A stretch of 26,672 bases of DNA from Gnetum montanum (taxonomy: Eukaryota; Streptophyta; Gnetopsida; Gnetales; Gnetaceae). Below the pieces are notes generated by a model. It saw only the letters and a program-made list of their open reading frames with translations, had not been told where the DNA came from and did no database searches. The position numbers were made by a program, and so were the translations under genes. The stretch's first letter is position 1; the number at the start of each line of letters is the position of its first letter. Where the stretch lies: positions 1 to 26,672 of the forward strand of contig MNCI01038007.1 of NCBI GenBank assembly GCA_015680685.1, given 5' to 3'. Below, in pieces: positions 21,711 through 26,672 of the stretch.

Positions 21711-21806
21711 TCTACAGCCATATCTACCATTTTCATTGCCATTCTACAGCCATATCTACCATTTTCATTGCCATTCTACAGCCATATCTACCATTTTCAT
21801 TTCCAT
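21711..21806. repeat. 32-base tandem repeat, three copies
   Basis: Copies at 21711-21742, 21743-21774 and 21775-21806 are identical except for one G to T change in the third. The near identity points to recent expansion. The unit is not a multiple of three and does not look coding. Confidence 0.95.
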
Positions 21807-21901
21807 TTGCAAGCTTTTCCTTTATTTTTGTAGCCAAAATTTTTAAAAAATCAATGTTGTTTCCCTCCACCAACCCCCTACGCCCCCTGCCCCACCNATA
21901 A

Positions 21902-21933
21902 CACTTGCTGTGAATTTTAAAACCCAAAACTAG
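21902..21933. repeat. 32-base direct repeat, copy 1
   Basis: It runs from CACTTGCTGTGAA to CCCAAAACTAG and matches 22057-22088 with one difference. Confidence 0.85.
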
Positions 21934-22039
21934 CTTTCATATTTCTTTTTTTCATTTTTTTTTGTTGCCAAAAGTTTATTTTGTAGCTTCTAAAACCCGA
22001 TCTTACCAAAAGTGTAGTGTGGAAGTTGTAGGTGGCTGG

Positions 22040-22085
22040 GTTTTGGGTTTTCACAGCACTTGCTGTGAATTTTAAAGCCCAAAAC
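22040..22085. repeat. stem-loop, two-part inverted repeat
   Basis: The inner stem is TTCACAGCA (22050-22058) with TGCTGTGAA (22061-22069) around a two-base spacer. The outer stem is GTTTTGGG (22040-22047) with CCCAAAAC (22078-22085). The second copy of the 32-base direct repeat (22057-22088) forms its right arm. Confidence 0.7.
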
Positions 22086-22287
22086 TAGATATCTACTACT
22101 TAAAAAAGGTGTATTCTCTTCTAGAGTAGACATTTCTTTTATAGAGGAGATGTCTATCTCAATGCTTATTTTGAGGGATAAAACATTTGGATACTTCCAA
22201 ACAAGTTTTGGATACCTTTGGAACCCCTAAACTCCTCAAACTAGCCTCAAAAGACCACCAAACATGTCAAAAATCAAGGGAAAGATC

Positions 22288-22340
22288 CTATCATTAGAAA
22301 TATGGGGGGGGGGGGTGCTGGGTGCTATCATTAGAAATAT
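22288..22340. mobile_element. 21-base insertion with G12 run, flanked by a 16-base direct repeat
   Basis: CTATCATTAGAAATAT occurs at 22288-22303 and 22325-22340. Between them are 12 G and TGCTGGGTG. It has the layout of a drastically 5'-truncated retroposon with a poly(C) tail on the minus strand, like the LINE at 13220. An assembly artefact is the main alternative. Confidence 0.4.
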
Positions 22341-22341
22341 G

Positions 22342-23880
22342 ATACACTGGTCTAGTTGATGTCCCCATCAATTATAATGAAAAAGATCCCATGATAGTAA
22401 TAATTTTAATTTAAATTATGATTTGCATTTAAAATTAATATGTATTTTCATTCCTATTCCAATGTGCTAAAAAGTTTTTAAAATTTCATAAATAAAAATA
22501 TTTAACATAGGTTGGTGAATTTCAGTTTCAATTATCTAATATTCAATTTTCAAATGAATATGTTATTATGAGTTTCTAATAATTTGATTAATTTTCTTTT
22601 TAAGATATCAAGTAGTACACATAGTAAAATTTACTTTTATCTATGTTCAATTTAGGCATCTATCTAATTTTGGATCATAATAACTAAAACATAGATTTAC
22701 ATCTATTCATATCAATGTGAGTGAATTGTCCACTATGATTTCTATATGAAATGCTAATGTATTTACTTTTATTTTTCTAAATGTCACCTTGCTATATTAA
22801 ATCCAATCCAAAGTTTATTCTTCAACTTGAATTATTTAATTTATTTTTATTTTTAATTAGTTCCATTTTGATCTAGAAGGTGAACATCATTAACTACAAG
22901 TTCAATTTTACTCATAAATTAAAATTAATAGGGGATGAATATTTCTAATATAGTTTTTTTTCTCTATTTAGCTTGGTTTATACCCTTTTAAAGAAGGACA
23001 CAACCAAAACATTGGTATTAATTTCTATTATACTTAGATTGATAAAATTCCTAAAAAGGGTTTCGATTGAATATAAAAATATCTTCTTCTCTAAATTTCA
23101 AAATGCTACTTTGGGTTTCTAATTTTATTCTAAAATGAAAATTTTTTCATGTGTATCTGAAATTCCTTTTTTCCCTATTAGAATGGGCTATAGTACATCT
23201 TTTCTTGATTTTTTTCTTACCTAGTTTAATTTAGAAAACTACCTTTTTGCAAAGAAAACCCATGAAAACATAGATATATGATATCTATTCATATTAATGT
23301 GAGGGAATGGTTAAGTATTATTTTGAAATATACATTTAATATTGTAGAGTAACTTATTTCAATAAATGATGCAGGAGGGATCCATATTCTAAAATGCTAC
23401 ATTTTGATTTTAAATATGTTAGATTATCTTGACATTAATGATTTGTTTAATTTTAGATTTAGTTTTATTTTCTTTAAAATTCAAGTTCATTAGAAATTGA
23501 AATATGGCCACTAGTAGATAATTTTTTTATTATTTATAAAATTAAAATGAACATTTAGTCTTTTAACTTAGTGTATTGATGAAAAATTTTTGGTGCTAGA
23601 GGATTGAAGATCCCCATCAAAACATTTTAACACATAGATCCATAGGCCTTGAAGAGGATCTATGAGTACCTCAAATGGTCTAGTAGATTACTTGAGGACT
23701 TAAATGTATATTATTGGGTGATACGAAAAAGTATGAATAAGACATCTCTAATTTAAGATATAGCATAGATAACCAAAATAGAAAAATGATAAAATGTTGT
23801 AAAATGAAAAGTTACAAGAAAAGGTTTAGGAGATACAAATTATGAGTTTTATAAAATCCAAAGATGCAATAGCATTGTTA
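22342..23880. other. very AT-rich region, partly duplicated, no gene
   Basis: About 1.5 kb with no protein-like frame. Diverged similarity between about 22690-22900 and 23265-23540 suggests an old duplication with a period near 580 bases. Shared words include AAACATAGAT, TCTATTCATAT and AATGTGAG. Confidence 0.4.
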
Positions 23881-23893
23881 AGATCTGATACCA
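23881..23893 (-). promoter_or_regulatory. candidate initiator-tRNA primer-binding site
   Basis: The minus strand reads TGGTATCAGATCT. The first ten bases match the tRNA-iMet primer site common in plant LTR elements. The preceding minus-strand bases end in CA, as an LTR should. The LTR would extend to the right, but its other end was not found. Confidence 0.4.
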
Positions 23894-24172
23894 TGCAGGT
23901 GCACATATCTGCTACTTAACTTTTCTTATCTACTTTGGTGGTCCATGCTTTGGGAGAGTAATGGTGGTTTTCATGGACTCTTAGGTGTCTACACTTTTCA
24001 AAAGTCTCAAGTTTAATGTAGATGCCAAAAATGCCAAAAAAATCCTTGTGATTTAGTATAATTTTTGCTTAAATATGCCACTAATGTCCTAATTTGTCAC
24101 TAACTATTTTTTTCATGATTGCTACAAATGTATGAAAAATTCTATCATACCTGGATCATTTGCATGCAGTGT

Positions 24173-24188
24173 CTAATGTCAACATTAG
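24173..24188. repeat. perfect inverted repeat CTAATGT-CA-ACATTAG
   Basis: Seven-base arms around a two-base spacer, immediately before the 34-base minisatellite. Confidence 0.7.
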
Positions 24189-24190
24189 GG

Positions 24191-24455
24191 CATGATGCTA
24201 GCATCAACATTGGTACCATGAAGTCATGACACTAGCATTAGCATCGGTACCATGAATACCATGACACTAGCGTCATTGTCAATGTCAATGACATGAGGTA
24301 ATGATGCTAGTATCATTGTCAATGACATGAGGTAATGATGCTAGCATCATTGTTGGTGACATGAGGTAACAATGCTACCATCATTGTTGGTAACATGAGG
24401 TAATCATGCTAGTGTCATTATCTAACAAGAGGCCATGATGCTAATGTCATTGGGG
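24191..24455. repeat. 34-base minisatellite with palindromic core, about 8 units
   Basis: Units start near 24191, 24225, 24260, 24300, 24334, 24368, 24402 and 24435 (partial). Most are 34 bases; the third is 40 because GTCAAT is doubled. Each begins with a palindrome-like core of the form ATGATGCTAGCATCAT, perfect at 24335-24350, and the later units end GACATGAGGT or similar. Divergence is greatest at the array ends, as usual for an aging tandem array. Confidence 0.9.
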
Positions 24456-25066
24456 AAAGAAGGCAATTGTATTTGCCTTTATTTTTCCACCAAGCTACAA
24501 AGAATTTTAACCATGCATTATAATATGAATTTCTTCGTGGTGTTTCATTAGTCCCTCTTTATTGATGTTTTGAGGATTGCCTTGAGAGACAGAAAGAAAA
24601 AAATGCAAAATACCACTGCAGGTTCATCACTAATGCTTTCTATTCACACTTGATTTGGTAGTTGTCAAATGCTATCAAGAAGTACTCATGATAGTGAAAT
24701 AAGGTAATGATGAAACATTAAGAGTTTGGGATGGGATGAATGGATATAATTATCAATGGGATATGGTCATTTTTACTAACCAGGACTTTCAAATGTTGAC
24801 ATCATGGAAATGGTAGCTATGACATGTGAGTTTGCTAAAAATTCTTCATGCCTCATGTTTAAAATTTTGGTTACTCAATGATGTTTTGAAGAAACCAACA
24901 CTCCATCCTTAGGCTTCTTTGGTGATTAGGCTTCTCCATTTTTTTGTTTAGAAAAATTTGTTTTACATTAGGCTTCATTGGCCTCTTGGCTTTCTTAGCA
25001 TTTTCTTCCATTTTTCCTTCAAGAGTGAAACCTTCATTAGGTTTCATTTCCAAGACCAAATTTTTT
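24456..25066. other. no recognised gene
   Basis: The only open frame of note (24871-25059, minus, 62 residues, Lys/Glu-rich) has no family signature. Confidence 0.4.
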
Positions 25067-25180
25067 TTCTCACTAAATGAGATGTGTTACATCCAATGAA
25101 CTTCATTGGTGGAGTATACTAGATTCTTCTTCATTCTCTTGTTAAATGAGTTATGTTACATTCAATGAACTTGATCTGTG
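25067..25180. repeat. imperfect direct repeat with 70-base period
   Basis: AAATGAGATGTGTTACATCC (near 25074) and its downstream CAATGAACTT recur with changes 70 bases later, near 25144. Two copies. Confidence 0.6.
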
Positions 25181-25932
25181 AGGCATGTAGAGAAGTATGT
25201 CACATAGCCATTGATGAGTAGCGAGGTGCCCCTATGCTCAACTATACAATTATGAGGGTTAAGAACAACCTAGTTGAACTCCAAGGACTAAGTGCTTATG
25301 TGCCTTCATAGAACAAAGATGGGTTAGGTGATCATTGTCTTCCCAAGCTTTCTCGTATGACATGATTGTATGGTTAAGTACACTTGAGGTATATGATTTT
25401 TATGCTTTTTTATTTTTTATGTCTTGGTGCTAAAGAGGGATGAAGTGAATTAATTGAATAACTAATTTAAATTAACTAATTAGCTAGGTCCTAACTAGTC
25501 CTAACACCAGCATCCGCTCCTACTTTTTGTACACATCTTGAACTAATGTAACACTCCTAGAATTGGCAAATGCTAATTGTTACTAGTTACCAAGTGTTCC
25601 ATGCATGCTCAAAGTGGTCATATTGAGTGTGCTTACTTGTGAAAATTAATGAATCAATAAAACCAACATTAATTAACAAATGAAAGCATTAAAGAACTAT
25701 AAATAGCATTTAGGATGAGGGATAAGCTATTTTGAATACTGCAATGTTTATCACAAAGTCCATCTTTATTTCTAGACACAAGGTGTGCTTAGGCACACAA
25801 TGCTTGAATAAAGATCTATTCACTTTATGACTCCTACTATGGGAACTTAGAAATAATTCTAACTCTGAGAGAGAGAAATTGCAAGAGTTTGGGTAAGGGA
25901 CTAAGAACTAACTACCAAATCAAGTGCATCCA

Positions 25933-25947
25933 CCTCTTATTTATAGG
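25933..25947 (-). promoter_or_regulatory. TATA box of LTR copy 2
   Basis: The minus strand reads GCCTATAAATAAGAGG, conserved with copy 1. Confidence 0.6.
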
Positions 25948-25961
25948 CAATGATACAGGTC

Positions 25962-26013
25962 CCAATATTGGATGTTCGATATCATAGACCCGATATTGTG
26001 GTTGTGATATCAT
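25962..26013. promoter_or_regulatory. palindrome array with exact 14-base period in U3
   Basis: ATATT or ATATC cores start at 25965, 25979, 25993 and 26007, each exactly 14 bases after the last. The first sits in the palindrome CCAATATTGG. Position and motif match the array of LTR copy 1. Confidence 0.65.
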
Positions 26014-26022
26014 GACTCATCA

Positions 26023-26056
26023 TACCCCCATGACTAAATGAAAACTTGTCCTCAAG
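26023..26056 (-). promoter_or_regulatory. polypurine tract region and upstream CTTGAGGACAAG motif
   Basis: The minus strand reads CTTGAGGACAAG (26045-26056), then ATGGGGGTA directly before the LTR (26023-26031). This pair is typical of the 3' internal end of plant Ty3/gypsy elements. It primes plus-strand synthesis. Confidence 0.75.
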
Positions 26057-26237
26057 TTCCTTACAAAATATTGGGAAGGTATGGGATTATTGAATAAATC
26101 ATAACTGACAATGACATGGGATGATAGACTCAAAGTGCCTTAAGAACGGATCAACAAATAGATTATAGCATTGGTGTTCATGCCCATTGTGGTGAACACT
26201 ATACATAGATGACATCCAAATCCTCATTTAACAGCTT

Positions 26238-26269
<32 letters not shown>

Positions 26270-26478
26270 GTACATTGCTATCGATGTCAAAACTATGCAC
26301 ACTGTTGTTCATCCATAGATACATGTACAAATGTTTTCCTTGCGTAAATTCTCTAGCTCTAGTCCATCTTGAGTGCTCCCTCTTATCCCACTCCATTGTT
26401 CGTGTAATCGTCATCTACACACAGAACACACTCATGAATTAGCAAGGGTAGATAAAACCTAATGTAGCTAATACCTTG
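26057..26478. other. 3' internal remnant of an element B-family copy
   Basis: It lies between the polypurine tract and the next LTR and has no recognisable coding frame. It contains the (AG)n tract and the second copy (26385-26478) of the dispersed repeat found at 6265-6357. Confidence 0.5.
26238..26265. repeat. (AG)n microsatellite, about 14 units
   Basis: Uninterrupted AG repeat of about 28 bases. Confidence 0.95.
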
Positions 26479-26672
26479 TGATGAGTGGCGAGGTACCCCT
26501 ACACTCCACCATACGAATACAACCGTACACGCGCGATTCAGTCGAACTCCGCAGACTAAATGCCTTAACGCCACAAGAAACACTTGGGGTTAATCGTTCG
26601 TTGTCTTCCCAGGCTTGCTTGTAAGTGTCACGGTGTATGGTTAAGCAAGTCTGAGGTATGTGATTTTTTTGG
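26479..26672 (-). repeat. LTR of element B family, copy 3, cut by right edge
   Basis: It starts TGATGAGTGGCGAGG and follows the first about 190 bases of copy 1 closely. It keeps many CpG that copy 1 shows as TG or CA, so it appears to be the youngest of the three. No primer-binding site precedes it on the left, so this end faces foreign sequence, as for a 3' LTR or a solo LTR inserted into the remnant at 26057-26478. Confidence 0.85.

Larger units (their letters stand above)
25212..26022 (-). repeat. LTR of element B family, copy 2 (a 3' LTR)
   Basis: It is 811 bases long with perfect seven-base inverted ends (TGATGAG...CTCATCA). The same order of motifs as at 11352-12218 is seen, including TCTTCCCA, GGTATATGATTTTTAT, TCTTATTTATAG and the palindrome array. 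A polypurine tract abuts its right side, so it is the 3' LTR of a minus-strand element whose interior lies to the right. Its left flank is therefore host sequence. It has almost no CpG left. Confidence 0.88.

Noticed and set aside
24191-24455. CRISPR-like repeat array
   Set aside because: The units are contiguous with no unique spacers, and the context is a plant nuclear genome.
24871-25059. 62-residue Lys/Glu-rich minus frame
   Set aside because: It is short, of biased composition and without recognisable relatives.
26199-26583. Minus-strand frames over the (AG)n tract and LTR copy 3
   Set aside because: They cross a microsatellite and an LTR boundary and have no coding signature.

Overview
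The window is repeat-rich, AT-rich nuclear DNA from a plant, probably a seed plant with a large transposon-filled genome. The evidence is plant-type Ty3/gypsy LTR retrotransposons, a plant L1-type LINE whose ORF1 has a DUF4283-like region and a knuckle-like motif, and the decayed remains of a plant-specific tweety-like membrane protein gene. No intact host gene, tRNA or rRNA was found. Nearly every protein-like stretch is interrupted by stops or frameshifts. Every element that can be oriented with confidence lies on the minus strand. Single unresolved bases (N) occur at 285, 20456 and 21897.

Layout, left to right. (1) 1-4592: Ty3/gypsy element A, minus strand, running off the left edge. It has a candidate LTR with TATA box (3195-4592), a primer-binding site, gag, then a protease, RNase H and RT remnant with RNase H upstream of RT. 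(2) 5350-6035: frameshifted pseudogene of a tweety-like multi-pass membrane protein. (3) 6361-6510: candidate tRNA-derived SINE, preceded by about 95 bases that recur at 26385-26478. (4) 6550-8050: no recognisable gene; microsatellites and A-rich repeats. (5) 8102-12218: Ty3/gypsy element B, minus strand: protease and gag remnants, a decayed tRNA-Asp-type primer site and an 867-base LTR whose very short U3 carries palindromic GATATC motifs. (6) 13220-19032: a complete LINE insertion (5813 bases) flanked by a perfect 15-base target-site duplication. ORF1 is still open, ORF2 (endonuclease, RT, zinc-binding domain) is riddled with stops, and the 3' end carries 13 C (G on the + strand) instead of poly(A). 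It seems to have landed in an older LTR (12850-13219 plus 19048-19403). (7) 19404-25211: mostly unidentified AT-rich DNA with a 32-base triplet repeat, a stem-loop, a G-run mini-insertion flanked by a 16-base direct repeat, an initiator-tRNA-type primer site and a 34-base minisatellite with a palindromic core. (8) 25212-26672: a second LTR of element B's family with its polypurine tract and some internal sequence, then the start of a third LTR.

The DNA records nested insertion and decay rather than a working pathway. Several inactivating changes are C:G to T:A, as expected from deamination of methylated cytosine. The observations most worth checking are the poly(C) end of the LINE together with the similar mini-insertion at 22304, the 14-base-spaced palindrome array in the U3 of the element B family, and the RNase H placed ahead of RT in element A.
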